NCBI GenBank assembly: GCA_039811225.1
Contig: JBDHYG010000013.1
Location: 1 to 64,000 of the forward strand
Direction: 5' to 3'
Length of the DNA stretch: 64,000 nt
Source: JAFDXJ01 sp039811225
GTDB taxonomy: Bacteria; Bacteroidota; Bacteroidia; Chitinophagales; Chitinophagaceae
Of this stretch, positions 6,243 through 15,484 are shown piece by piece. The notes under the pieces were generated by a model, which was given only the letters and a program-made list of their open reading frames with translations, did not search any database and was not told the origin of the DNA. The stretch's first letter is position 1. Every line of letters starts with the position of its first letter. Made by a program: the position numbers and the translations under genes.

Positions 6243-7700
6243 ATGGACCTGCAAATACCTTATTACTTAGAAAATTATATCGGCGGCTATTTTATCGGTC
6301 CGCTCAGTGGACGTTTCCTGGAAAATCAAAACCCGGCCACCGGGGAAATTTTTTGCCAGGTTCCGGACAGCGATGAAAGCGATATTGAAATTGCCGTTCG
6401 TGCTGCCGAAAATGTTTTCCCGGAATGGAGCAATTATCCACCGGAAAAAAAATTTACCATCCTCAACCGGGTTGCCGAATTGATAGAGGAAAACCTGGAA
6501 ACCCTTGCCCACGCTGAAACACAGGACAATGGCAAACCACTCTGGTTGAGTAAACGCATGGACATCCCCCGTGCTTCCGATAATTTCCGATTTTTTGCCA
6601 CCGGCATTATGCATCACGCCACAGCCGGTCATAGCATGGGCCAAAAAGCCATGAACTATACCTTACGGCAACCCCTCGGTGTAGTCGGTTGCATTTCTCC
6701 CTGGAACCTGCCCCTGTATTTATTTACCTGGAAAATTGCACCTGCCTTGGCTGCCGGGAATTGCGTGATTGCCAAACCTTCTGAAGTGACACCGGTAACC
6801 GCTTTCCTGTTGGGAAAAATTTGTAAAGCAGCCGGCCTGCCAGATGGTGTATTGAATATAGTACATGGCCGTGGCCCCGGTGCAGGCGAAGCCATCGTTA
6901 CACATCCACGCATTAAAGCCATATCCTTTACCGGGAGCACCCGTGCCGGTGCTCAGATCGCTTCCCTGGCCAGCCCGGTTTTTAAAAAATTATCCCTGGA
7001 ACTGGGTGGGAAAAATGCAAGCATCATTTTTGAAGATTGTAACTGGGAGAAAATGATGGCCGATACGATCCGGTCTTCCTATACCAACCAGGGACAAATT
7101 TGCTTATGCAGTAGCCGGCTATTGATACAAAAAAACATTTATGAAAAATTCAAAAAGGAATTTGTAGAAAAAACATCGGCATTAACCGTCGGCAACCCTC
7201 TTGTAGAAAGTAACCGCCAAGGCGCTATCGTCAGCAAAATGCATTATGAAAAAATTCTTGCCTGCATTGAAAAAGCAAAAGTTGAAGGCGGAAAAATTTT
7301 ATGTGGCGGGCATGCGATACAAGCCGAAGGCAATTGCAAAGATGGTTATTTTATTGCGCCCACCGTAATCGAAAACCTGCCACCGGATTGTGCCACCAAC
7401 CGGGAAGAAATTTTTGGCCCGGTGGTTACCCTGCAAAGTTTCGAAACAGAAGCTGAAGCAATTGCCCTGGCCAATAGTACGGATTACGGCCTGGCCGCCA
7501 TGATCTGGACAAATAATATTTCCACGGCTAACCGCATGGCACAAGCCGTGCAAAGCGGTATCATTTGGGTGAATTGCTGGCTTGTTCGTGATTTGCGTAC
7601 TCCCTTTGGCGGTATGAAGAATAGTGGTGTGGGACGGGAAGGTGGCTGGGATGCATTGAATTTTTTTACAGAACAAAAAAACGTGTGTATTCAATTTTAA
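6243..7700 (+). CDS. 2-aminomuconate semialdehyde dehydrogenase (aldehyde dehydrogenase family)
   Basis: A 485-residue NAD(P)-dependent aldehyde dehydrogenase. The signature pieces are SPWNLPLYLFTWKIAPAL, FTGSTRAG, LELGGKNASIIFEDC (general-base Glu) and NQGQICLCSSR (catalytic Cys). EEIFGPVVTLQSF and FGGMKNSGVGREGG follow. Its place between the SDR and the RidA-type deaminase and opposite ACMSD and the dioxygenase suggests it oxidises 2-aminomuconate (or hydroxymuconate) semialdehyde. Family membership is certain; the substrate comes from context. Confidence 0.9.
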   Translation: MDLQIPYYLENYIGGYFIGPLSGRFLENQNPATGEIFCQVPDSDESDIEIAVRAAENVFPEWSNYPPEKKFTILNRVAELIEENLETLAHAETQDNGKPLWLSKRMDIPRASDNFRFFATGIMHHATAGHSMGQKAMNYTLRQPLGVVGCISPWNLPLYLFTWKIAPALAAGNCVIAKPSEVTPVTAFLLGKICKAAGLPDGVLNIVHGRGPGAGEAIVTHPRIKAISFTGSTRAGAQIASLASPVFKKLSLELGGKNASIIFEDCNWEKMMADTIRSSYTNQGQICLCSSRLLIQKNIYEKFKKEFVEKTSALTVGNPLVESNRQGAIVSKMHYEKILACIEKAKVEGGKILCGGHAIQAEGNCKDGYFIAPTVIENLPPDCATNREEIFGPVVTLQSFETEAEAIALANSTDYGLAAMIWTNNISTANRMAQAVQSGIIWVNCWLVRDLRTPFGGMKNSGVGREGGWDALNFFTEQKNVCIQF

Positions 7701-7715
7701 CTAAAAAACTATTCT

Positions 7716-8156
7716 ATGCGAAAGTTGAAATTAGCACTGAAACCATCCATTGTAAAAACAAAAAATGCAGCTGCTCCCTTAGGCGCTTATCCGCATGCCC
7801 GCCGGGTGGGCAACCTGCTTTTTCTTTCCGGGATCGGGCCACGCAATCCGAAAGACAATTCTATTCCCGGCTTGCAATTAGGCGCGGATGGTGAAATATT
7901 ACGCTATGATATTGAAGCGGAATGCCATGCAGTATTTGCCAATGTAAAAGCTGTATTGGAAGCCAGCGGCAGCAGCTGGGAAAAAATTGTGGATGTAACG
8001 GTTTTTCTTACAAATATGAAAGATGATTTTCCCATTTATAATAAAATTTATTCCGGTTACTTTTCCGGTGTGCAGGCCTGCCGCACCACGGTGGAAGTGA
8101 ATAGCCTGCCCACTCCCATCGCGATTGAATTAAAAGTCATCGCGCTGATTGATTAA
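7716..8156 (+). CDS. RidA/YjgF-family protein, likely 2-aminomuconate deaminase
   Basis: A 146-residue member of the RidA (YjgF/UK114) family, which hydrolyses enamines and imines. Visible motifs are GAYPHARRVGNLLFLSGIGP, VTVFLTNMKDDF and CRTTVEVNSLPTPIAIEL, with the conserved Arg of the CRTTVEV segment. It is larger than housekeeping RidA (about 130 residues), as known 2-aminomuconate deaminases are. It begins 15 nt after the dehydrogenase and would remove the amino group of the dehydrogenase product, releasing ammonia. It ends the plus-strand catabolic unit; the regulator gene starts 24 nt later. Confidence 0.88.
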   Translation: MRKLKLALKPSIVKTKNAAAPLGAYPHARRVGNLLFLSGIGPRNPKDNSIPGLQLGADGEILRYDIEAECHAVFANVKAVLEASGSSWEKIVDVTVFLTNMKDDFPIYNKIYSGYFSGVQACRTTVEVNSLPTPIAIELKVIALID

Positions 8157-8180
8157 AGATTTTAAAATGCAACTGTCTGT

Positions 8181-9539
8181 ATGAGCCTGAAAAATTTTTC
8201 CCTGCTGGCAATAGATGATGACCCGGATGTGCTTACGGCGGTACGGCTGTTGGTAAAACCGGAAGTGAAAAATATTGTTACGGAAAAAAATCCGGAGAAC
8301 ATTCCGGCCCTGCTGGCCGAAAATCATTTTGACCTGGTATTGCTGGATATGAATTTTAAATCATCTATTAATACCGGTAATGAAGGCCTGTACTGGTTGG
8401 GGCGAATCAAAGAATTGCGCCCGCAAACGGCGGTCATCATGATTACAGCGTATGGCCATATCGACCTGGCCGTACGTTCGCTGAAAGAAGGAGCAGCTGA
8501 TTTCATTGTAAAACCCTGGCATAATGAAAATATGCTGCATGCCATCCGCGATGCATTAAAGTCAAAAAAAGCATCTTCCCTATCGGAGAAAAAATTGTCT
8601 TATGATCCTGTCACAGAAAGTGGCCTGATCGGTGAAAGTGACAGCATGAAAGAAGTATTCCTGAAAATTGAAAAAGTAGCGCCCACCGATGCCAATGTAT
8701 TATTGCTGGGAGAAAATGGAACCGGGAAAGATATAGTGGCCAAGGCATTACATCAACGTTCCCTGCGGGCCAAAAAACCATTTATCAAAATTGATGTCGG
8801 CGCCATCACAGATACTTTATTCGAGAGTGAATTATTTGGCCATAAAAAAGGCGCTTTCACCGATGCCCGGGAAGATCGGATCGGCCAGATTGAATCGGCA
8901 CATACCGGTACATTGTTCTTAGATGAAATTGGAAATATTCATTTACCACAGCAGGCAAAACTCCTGACCGTTTTACAAAACCGGCAGGTAACACGCCTTG
9001 GTACCAATATACCTATCCCCGTAGATATTCGCCTGATCTCCGCCACTAATCTCGATTACCAGGCCCTGGCCGATGAAAAACGTTTTCGCAAAGACCTTAT
9101 CTATCGCCTCAATACCGTAGAAATCGCCATTCCACCACTTCGTGAAAGAGGGGACGATATCATTCTCCTGGCAAAACATTTTGCCAAAATGTACACACAG
9201 AAATACCTGAAGCCCCCGGTAATTTTTGAAAACAGTGCGATGGAAAAATTGAAACAATACCATTTCCCCGGTAATGTCCGTGAGCTGCAGTACACGATTG
9301 AGCGCGCCATTATTATGAAAGACAATAACCGCCTTGCGGATACCGACCTGATTTTTTCCCTGATAGAAAAAAGCACAATGCAGCAGGAAACTGAAAATGC
9401 TACTCAACTCAGCGCCATTGAAAAAAATACCATCCTGCGTGTCATTGAAAAAAATAAAGGCAATATTACCAAAGCAGCTAAAGAACTGGGCATTACCCGC
9501 ACCGCTTTGTACCGGCGACTGAATAAATATGATCTCTAA
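8181..9539 (+). CDS. Sigma-54-dependent response regulator (NtrC family)
   Basis: 452 residues with three domains. The receiver (about 1-125) has DDDPDVL and LLDMNF (phospho-acceptor Asp). The AAA+ domain (about 150-385) has Walker A GENGTGKD and Walker B GTLFLDEIGN. The C-terminal Fis-type helix-turn-helix reads NITKAAKELGITRTALYRR. The sigma-54 contact loop reads GAFTDA, not GAFTGA. It is 24 nt downstream of the deaminase gene and overlaps its kinase gene by 11 nt, so the pair is translationally coupled. Whether it controls the kynurenine genes is not shown by the sequence. Confidence 0.92.
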   Translation: MSLKNFSLLAIDDDPDVLTAVRLLVKPEVKNIVTEKNPENIPALLAENHFDLVLLDMNFKSSINTGNEGLYWLGRIKELRPQTAVIMITAYGHIDLAVRSLKEGAADFIVKPWHNENMLHAIRDALKSKKASSLSEKKLSYDPVTESGLIGESDSMKEVFLKIEKVAPTDANVLLLGENGTGKDIVAKALHQRSLRAKKPFIKIDVGAITDTLFESELFGHKKGAFTDAREDRIGQIESAHTGTLFLDEIGNIHLPQQAKLLTVLQNRQVTRLGTNIPIPVDIRLISATNLDYQALADEKRFRKDLIYRLNTVEIAIPPLRERGDDIILLAKHFAKMYTQKYLKPPVIFENSAMEKLKQYHFPGNVRELQYTIERAIIMKDNNRLADTDLIFSLIEKSTMQQETENATQLSAIEKNTILRVIEKNKGNITKAAKELGITRTALYRRLNKYDL

Positions 9540-10905
9540 CACCCCTACCGTAAACACATCCAAAATGAAACAATACAAACAATGGCGCATGGTTCTCCGC
9601 ATAGCCATTCTTTTTATTGCCCTCACTATAGCCGCCTACCTCGCTGTTGCCGGCTTATGGCTGTATGAATTCATCGCTATTCCGCTGATCATTTTTCTCG
9701 TTATTGATTTTTGGAATTATAATAAAAAAATCCAGGAAGAAGTGCAGCAATTTGTGGAAAACATTCATTACCGCGATTTTACACGGTTTTTCAATGTGCA
9801 GCAAAGCCCGGCAGAATTACAGTTACTGCGTAAAGGTTTCAATGAAATTAACGACACATTTAAAGATATTACCAAAGAAAAAGAACGCCAGTCACAATAC
9901 CTGCAAAAAATCCTGGAGCTGGTAGATACAGGCATACTGGCATACGAGGAAGAAAACGGGGAAGTGATGTGGATGAATGAAGCCCTGAAACGGCTGTTAC
10001 AATTACCCTATCTTAAAACCATTCACTCACTTTCAAAAAGAGATTGGAAGCTCTACCATGAAATCATGTCGCTGCCACTGGGCAAAACTACTATTGGTAC
10101 AGCTCATGTAGATGCTGATTCTTTTAAACTCCTGTTATCTGCCACCGCTTTTCAAACGGGTGAAAAAAGATATAAACTCATTGCCTTTCAAAATATCAAT
10201 GATGCTTTGGATGAAACGGAAAATAAAGCCTGGCAAAAATTGCTAAGCGTGATGACCCATGAAATTATGAATTCGGTAGCACCGATCGTTTCGCTGGCGG
10301 AAACATTGGGCAACCAGGTGCGTCAAAAAGAACTTCCTGTTTCACAGGATATGGATAACCGGGAAGACCTGGAACTGGGTATTGAAACCATTAAAAGAAG
10401 AAGTGAAGGCCTTTTGCGCTTTGCCGAGACCTATCGCAACCTGAATAAAATCACCACACTTACACTGAAAAAAATATATGCGGCGGATCTGTTTGAAAAT
10501 CTCCATCACCTGATGCAACCCATGCTGAAGCAAAAAAATATCGAACTGGAAATTATTCTAAAGGATACTTCTGTTATGCTGGAAGCAGATACCAATTTAT
10601 TGGAACAGGTATTGATCAATTTAATGGTCAATGCCATGGAAGCGGTGAAAGATACCGCATCCCCCAAAATTGTATTATCAGCCTATATTAACCAGGCGGG
10701 GCATACCATCCTGAAGATTGCGGATAATGGCGCCGGTATCCCGGAAGAATTGATGGATAAGATTTTCGTCCCTTTCTTCAGTACCCGCAAAACTGGTAGT
10801 GGTATTGGTTTAAGCCTCTGTAAGCAAATCATGCTCCTGCATAAAGGCAGTATTAATGTACATTCAATAGTAGGCCAGGGCACCTCATTTACTTTACAAT
10901 TTTGA
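9529..10905 (+). CDS. Membrane sensor histidine kinase paired with the NtrC-type regulator
   Basis: 458 residues. Two adjacent transmembrane helices lie at about residues 20-60, with almost no periplasmic loop, so it probably senses a membrane or cytoplasmic signal. A PAS-like segment (about 110-220) follows. The H-box reads MTHEIMNSVAPIVSL, the N-box NLMVNAMEAV, and the ATP-lid region DNGAGIP and GSGIGLSLCKQIM. It overlaps the end of the regulator gene by 11 nt. A start at 9565 (MKQYKQWRM) is an alternative that would remove the overlap and 12 residues. Partner assignment is by adjacency. Confidence 0.9.
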   Translation: MISNTPTVNTSKMKQYKQWRMVLRIAILFIALTIAAYLAVAGLWLYEFIAIPLIIFLVIDFWNYNKKIQEEVQQFVENIHYRDFTRFFNVQQSPAELQLLRKGFNEINDTFKDITKEKERQSQYLQKILELVDTGILAYEEENGEVMWMNEALKRLLQLPYLKTIHSLSKRDWKLYHEIMSLPLGKTTIGTAHVDADSFKLLLSATAFQTGEKRYKLIAFQNINDALDETENKAWQKLLSVMTHEIMNSVAPIVSLAETLGNQVRQKELPVSQDMDNREDLELGIETIKRRSEGLLRFAETYRNLNKITTLTLKKIYAADLFENLHHLMQPMLKQKNIELEIILKDTSVMLEADTNLLEQVLINLMVNAMEAVKDTASPKIVLSAYINQAGHTILKIADNGAGIPEELMDKIFVPFFSTRKTGSGIGLSLCKQIMLLHKGSINVHSIVGQGTSFTLQF

Positions 10906-10916
10906 TTGAAATCATT

Positions 10917-10924
10917 TAGTTTTG
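10917..10924 (+). promoter_or_regulatory. Candidate -7 promoter element before the nucleoside permease
   Basis: TAGTTTTG fits TAnnTTTG, 52 nt before the permease ATG and just after the kinase stop. No strong -33 box is visible. It suggests a new transcription unit starting here. Confidence 0.35.
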
Positions 10925-10976
10925 AGCCGGCATCTGATTTATTTATTCTAATCAACTTTTATAAAACCCCCGATCA

Positions 10977-12206
10977 ATGAAACCCAACATCCGATTCCAG
11001 TTATCTTTCATGATGTTCCTTGAATTTTTTATCTGGGGCGCCTGGTTTGTTACCATGGGCACCTATCTCAGTAAATCGCTCGGCGCATCTGATGTGCAGA
11101 ATGGTTTAGCCTACGGCACCCAATCACTGGGCGCGATCATTGCCCCCTTTATCATTGGACTCATTGCCGATCGCTTTTTTGATGCACAAAAAATTCTTGG
11201 TGTTTTGCATTTGGCCGGCGCCGGTTTACTTTATACCATTTCGTTGCAAACGAATTTTGATGCGTTCTATCCCTATATCCTGCTGTATATGATTTTATAC
11301 ATGCCCACCCTGGCATTGGTAAATTCCGTTTCATTCCGACAACTGACAGATACGGAAAAACAATTTGCCACCTTGCGTGTGTGGGGCACGATTGGCTGGA
11401 TCATCGCAGGTTTGTTGATTGGCTGGCTGGCTTTGGAAAAAAACAATACACTGGTCAATACATTTAAGATTGCGGCGATTGCTTCTGCCCTGCTTGGCCT
11501 TTTTAGTTTTACACTTCCCAAAACACCGCCTGCCGGTGCCGGGAAAAAAGTTTCTTTAAGTGATATCATTGGCCTGGATGCGTTGAAACTTTTAAAGAAT
11601 AAAAATTTTCTGATTTTTTTTATTTCTTCCTTACTGATTTGTATCCCGCTGGCATTTTATTACCAGGAAGCCAATAAATTTCTCAATGAAATAAATCTCT
11701 CCAATGCTGCCGGGAAAATGACTATGGGCCAGATGTCAGAATTATTTTTCATGATCGTGATGCCTTTCTTTTTTAAAAAATGGGGTGTGAAAAAAATGTT
11801 GCTGATCGGCATGCTCGCCTGGGTGCTGCGATATTCGTTATTCGCGTTTGGGGATGCACAAAGCTCGCTTGTTTCCTTTTTATATCTCGGTATTTTATTG
11901 CATGGGGTATGTTATGATTTCTTCTTTGTTACCGGGCAAATCTATACGGATAAATTAGCCGGCCCGGCAATTAAGTCAGCAGCACAGGGCCTCATCACCC
12001 TGGCGACTTATGGGGTAGGTATGCTGATTGGTTTTTGGGTGGCAGGAGAAATCACCGCTCACTATGTATCCGGCCAAACACATGACTGGCAAACGATCTG
12101 GCTGATTCCGGCAGGTATTGCCTGCATTGTTTTAATCCTGTTCTTAGCATTTTTCAAGGATGAAAAAAATGGAAAGCTTCATGCTGAACCGATGCAAATT
12201 GTTTAA
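10977..12206 (+). CDS. Nucleoside:H+ symporter, NupG/XapB-like MFS protein
   Basis: 409 residues with 12 expected membrane spans. The opening LSFMMFLEFFIWGAWFV and the cytoplasmic GLIADRFF and LRVWGTIGWIIAG segments match the nucleoside permease branch of the major facilitator superfamily. It would bring nucleosides across the inner membrane. The next gene is adenine deaminase, so uptake and purine salvage may be coupled. It has its own upstream gap of 71 nt. The exact substrate cannot be read from sequence. Confidence 0.85.
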   Translation: MKPNIRFQLSFMMFLEFFIWGAWFVTMGTYLSKSLGASDVQNGLAYGTQSLGAIIAPFIIGLIADRFFDAQKILGVLHLAGAGLLYTISLQTNFDAFYPYILLYMILYMPTLALVNSVSFRQLTDTEKQFATLRVWGTIGWIIAGLLIGWLALEKNNTLVNTFKIAAIASALLGLFSFTLPKTPPAGAGKKVSLSDIIGLDALKLLKNKNFLIFFISSLLICIPLAFYYQEANKFLNEINLSNAAGKMTMGQMSELFFMIVMPFFFKKWGVKKMLLIGMLAWVLRYSLFAFGDAQSSLVSFLYLGILLHGVCYDFFFVTGQIYTDKLAGPAIKSAAQGLITLATYGVGMLIGFWVAGEITAHYVSGQTHDWQTIWLIPAGIACIVLILFLAFFKDEKNGKLHAEPMQIV

Positions 12207-12236
12207 CACATAATCCAGTTTATTTAATAGAAAACA

Positions 12237-13874
12237 CTGCAAACAAATTTTTCCATAGAAGCTAATCTGGTCGATTTTTGGTCGAAGGCTATTTATCCGG
12301 CCATTATTGTTATTGAAAGAGGTTGCATAAAATCCATTACGAAAATAAATTTGCCGGCTACCAATCACCTGCCTTATCTCCTGCCTGGCCTGGTGGACAG
12401 TCACGTGCATATAGAAAGCAGCATGCTGGTACCATCTGAATTTGCACGTCTTGCTGTTACACAGGGCACCATCGCTACCGTGAGTGATCCACATGAAATT
12501 GCAAATGTCTGTGGCGTCAATGGTGTGCGCTTTATGCTGGAGAATGCCCGGCAATCTCCTTTTCATTTTTATTTTGGCGCCCCTTCCTGTGTGCCGGCAA
12601 CAAATTTTGAAACAGCCGGCGCTGTGCTGGATAGTAAAGCAGTGAAAGAATTATTAGCCGACCCGGAAATATTTTATCTCAGCGAAATGATGAATTTCCC
12701 CGGTGTGTTGCAACAGGATGCGGAAGTATTAAAAAAAATAGAAGCGGCCAAATCATGTAATAAGCCCGTAGATGGCCATGCCCCGGGCCTCAGCGGCGAA
12801 GAGGCACGAAAATATATTGCAGCCGGTATCAGTACCGATCATGAATGTTTTACATATGAAGAAGCACTATGGAAATTACAATGTGGTATGCACATCATCA
12901 TCCGGGAAGGCAGTGCTGCAAAAAATTTTGATGCCTTGATTCCGTTGTTGCAAACTTATCCGGACAAGATCATGTTTTGCAGCGATGATAAACACCCGGA
13001 TAGTTTAGCGGAAGGCCATATCAATGTTTTATGTAAAAGAGCCCGGACTGCCGGCATTCCTTTGTTTCATATCATTGCAGCAGCCTGTATCAACCCGGTG
13101 TTGCATTATAAACTACCACATGGCATGGTAAGAGTGGGTGATCCGGCTGATTTTATCCTCGTACATGACCTGGAAAATTTCCAGGTGCTGCAAACGTATA
13201 TCTCTGGTGAACTGGTTGCAGAAAAAGGAAAAACATTATTGCCTTCCATAACTGTTTCTCCCATCAATTATTTTGATTGTTTACCCATTGAAAAAGCATG
13301 GATAGAAATTTCTTATGCAAACCAGGAAACCATACCGGTTATTGAAGCCATTGATGGCCAATTAGTGACTCATGCTGTTTATGAAGCACCTCGTGTAGAA
13401 GAGGGGAAAATTATAGCTGACACTTCGCGTGATATCTTAAAACTGGTTGTAGTCAATCGCTATCAACCTTCGCCACCGGCTGTTGCTTTTATCAAAAATT
13501 TTGGTTTGCAGTATGGCGCCATTGGTAGTACGGTGGCGCATGACAGCCACAATATCATTGCCGTTGGTTGTGATGATGAATTATTAGTACGGGCTATCAA
13601 TTTGCTGATACAGGTGAAAGGTGGCATTTGTTGTGTTGGAAAAAATGAAGAAGCCGTTTTACCACTACCGGTGGCAGGCCTAATGAGTTGTGCCGATGGA
13701 TACCAGGTAGCGGATCAGTATGCATCCTTAGATAAAAAAGCAAAAGCCATGGGCTCGTCCTTATCAGCGCCATTTATGACACTTAGCTTTATGGCATTAC
13801 TGGTTATCCCGGAAATAAAATTGAGTGATAAAGGTTTATTCAATGGCCAAACATTTACTTTCTATCCTGCCTGA
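12237..13874 (+). CDS. ade: Adenine deaminase
   Basis: This amidohydrolase deaminates adenine to hypoxanthine. Metal-site motifs are GLVDSHVHIES, DGHAPGLSG, STDHECFTYEEA and SDDKHPDSL; the C-terminal domain has VAHDSHNIIAVG. The first standard start in frame is a TTG at 12351, but coding similarity clearly continues upstream: NLVDFWSKAIYPAIIVIERG is the conserved N-terminal beta-domain of the family. An in-frame TAG at 12228-12230 limits the gene. Between the two there is no ATG, GTG or TTG. I place the start at CTG 12237, giving 545 residues, the normal family length. A non-AUG start or a lost start codon must be assumed. Confidence 0.85.
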   Translation: MQTNFSIEANLVDFWSKAIYPAIIVIERGCIKSITKINLPATNHLPYLLPGLVDSHVHIESSMLVPSEFARLAVTQGTIATVSDPHEIANVCGVNGVRFMLENARQSPFHFYFGAPSCVPATNFETAGAVLDSKAVKELLADPEIFYLSEMMNFPGVLQQDAEVLKKIEAAKSCNKPVDGHAPGLSGEEARKYIAAGISTDHECFTYEEALWKLQCGMHIIIREGSAAKNFDALIPLLQTYPDKIMFCSDDKHPDSLAEGHINVLCKRARTAGIPLFHIIAAACINPVLHYKLPHGMVRVGDPADFILVHDLENFQVLQTYISGELVAEKGKTLLPSITVSPINYFDCLPIEKAWIEISYANQETIPVIEAIDGQLVTHAVYEAPRVEEGKIIADTSRDILKLVVVNRYQPSPPAVAFIKNFGLQYGAIGSTVAHDSHNIIAVGCDDELLVRAINLLIQVKGGICCVGKNEEAVLPLPVAGLMSCADGYQVADQYASLDKKAKAMGSSLSAPFMTLSFMALLVIPEIKLSDKGLFNGQTFTFYPA

Positions 13875-14291
13875 TTATTTTTTTGCAGGCACCGCGTCAG
13901 CCGACATCACGCTAATATCCAGGCTATCCGTACCTGTTGGCAAACGATACCGAATAGTAAATTTATTTTGTCCTCCCGGTGGAATCATACCACTGATTAC
14001 ATCTTCGTGCTCTTCCACCATTTTTGTTTGTCGAAAAGAAAGTAAACGGATACGAACATTCTGATAACTGACGATCGAAGCTCCATTGATAATAACCCCC
14101 TTTACTACGGTTTTACCAAAGACATTTTTCTTATCCGCACTCGTTACTTTTAAAAAATCAAGTGGGTTCTTTTCTTCTTTGGCCACAATTGTCTCGCGGC
14201 TTTGCCGGTACGCATCATCCTGTGCGGTTTGTTCCTTATTGCTGCAGGAAAATAAAAGCAGGCAACAGGCAATAGATAAATAGTTCATCAT
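13875..14291 (-). CDS. Small lipoprotein of unknown function
   Basis: 138 residues with a lipoprotein signal (NYLSIACCLLLFSC, lipobox LFSC), a charged linker, and a beta-rich C-terminal part (VVKGVIINGASIVSYQNVRI). It looks like a small immunoglobulin-like or FxLYD-type domain, with an RGD-free, IPPGGQNKF turn. It probably sits in the periplasm anchored to a membrane. The stop directly abuts the adenine deaminase stop from the opposite strand, with no base between. An ATG one codon downstream (14288) is equally possible. I do not recognise a specific function. Confidence 0.72.
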   Translation of the reverse strand: MMNYLSIACCLLLFSCSNKEQTAQDDAYRQSRETIVAKEEKNPLDFLKVTSADKKNVFGKTVVKGVIINGASIVSYQNVRIRLLSFRQTKMVEEHEDVISGMIPPGGQNKFTIRYRLPTGTDSLDISVMSADAVPAKK

Positions 14292-14345
14292 AAATAAGAA
14301 TTTCCGGGAAACGAATACGACTTAAACGAAAACGCAGCATTAAAA

Positions 14346-15443
14346 TTATGCATCCTGGCCCATCCAGCAGGCGCCACCGATACCGGCTTTCCTGGCTCCC
14401 GTTACAGATGGTATCGTAGTGCTTTCTTCCCGCCAACGCAATACAGCCAGTAAGGCCATGATCAGCGCTTCTTTGTATTCAATTATTTGTGCATCGGGTA
14501 CTACCATTTCCACAGACAGCGCATCCAGTCTTTGTTTCAGGCTTTCTACCAGGAAAATATTATAGGCGCCCCCTCCGGTTACGTATAATTTTTTCCCGGC
14601 CAATGTTGTTGTACATTCTTTGATTGCTTCTACCAGTTGATAAACCACATGCTCGGTATATGTGCGCAACCTGTCAGCCGCCGAAATATTAAAACTATTT
14701 AGTAAAGGCAATACCTGTTCGTCCCCAAACTGGTTGGATAATGATTTGGGGAAATCCAGTTGATAATAATCTAAATGATTAAGCGCTGTAAGCAAACCTG
14801 CATTCACTTTACCAAAGCTTGCCGTCCTGCCTTTTTCATCAAATGTTTTACCTGTTTCCGCTGCCAGTTTATTCAGGATACGGTTATTCGGGCAAACATC
14901 AAAAGCAATTACCTGTTGTTTTACAGTATCATGAAAACTCAGGTTGCAAATGCCACCCAGGTTGACAAAGAAATCATATTCCGGGAATAACAATTTTTCG
15001 CCAATAGGAACAATGGGAGCGCCTTGCCCGCCCAAGGCCACATCCAGGTTGCGCAATTCTGTAATGGTATTGATTCCTGTATTGGCGGCAATAGTAGCGC
15101 CATCACCCAATTGAATGGAGAAACCATTTGCCGGCTCATGAAAAACAGTGTGGCCATGAAAACCGATGAACTGGGTTTTGTATTGCAGGTTGTTTTTCAC
15201 CACAAATGCATTCACCTGATCTGCAATAAATTTTCCATACTGGATATGGCCCTGGAAAAAATCTTTTGCTGACATCGAGGGGGCCGATTGAAAAAATTCT
15301 TTCCAATCATCTGTATAAGGAATGCAGGTTTCCTTTAAAATTTCAAATTGCCAGTCGCCTTTATTTTCTTCAAACTGCACAAAGACTATATCCAGGCCAT
15401 CCATTGATGAACCACTCATAATACCAATTGCCTTGTATGTCAT
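14346..15443 (-). CDS. anmK: Anhydro-N-acetylmuramic acid kinase
   Basis: 365 residues, the usual length of AnmK, which phosphorylates and opens 1,6-anhydro-MurNAc to MurNAc-6-phosphate in cell-wall recycling. It shows the ASKHA-kinase phosphate-loop MSGSSMDGLDIVF at the N-terminus, FHGHTVFHEP, the GGICNLSF segment and VTGGGAYNIFL. Upstream lies guaB in the same direction, 41 nt away. The window also holds nagA and a GH3 hexosaminidase 27 kb away, which could supply the same recycling route. Start is the ATG at 15443. Confidence 0.93.
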   Translation of the reverse strand: MTYKAIGIMSGSSMDGLDIVFVQFEENKGDWQFEILKETCIPYTDDWKEFFQSAPSMSAKDFFQGHIQYGKFIADQVNAFVVKNNLQYKTQFIGFHGHTVFHEPANGFSIQLGDGATIAANTGINTITELRNLDVALGGQGAPIVPIGEKLLFPEYDFFVNLGGICNLSFHDTVKQQVIAFDVCPNNRILNKLAAETGKTFDEKGRTASFGKVNAGLLTALNHLDYYQLDFPKSLSNQFGDEQVLPLLNSFNISAADRLRTYTEHVVYQLVEAIKECTTTLAGKKLYVTGGGAYNIFLVESLKQRLDALSVEMVVPDAQIIEYKEALIMALLAVLRWREESTTIPSVTGARKAGIGGACWMGQDA

Positions 15444-15484
15444 AGTTAAAACTGGATTGTAAAAAATGTTCGAAGGAAGTAAAA

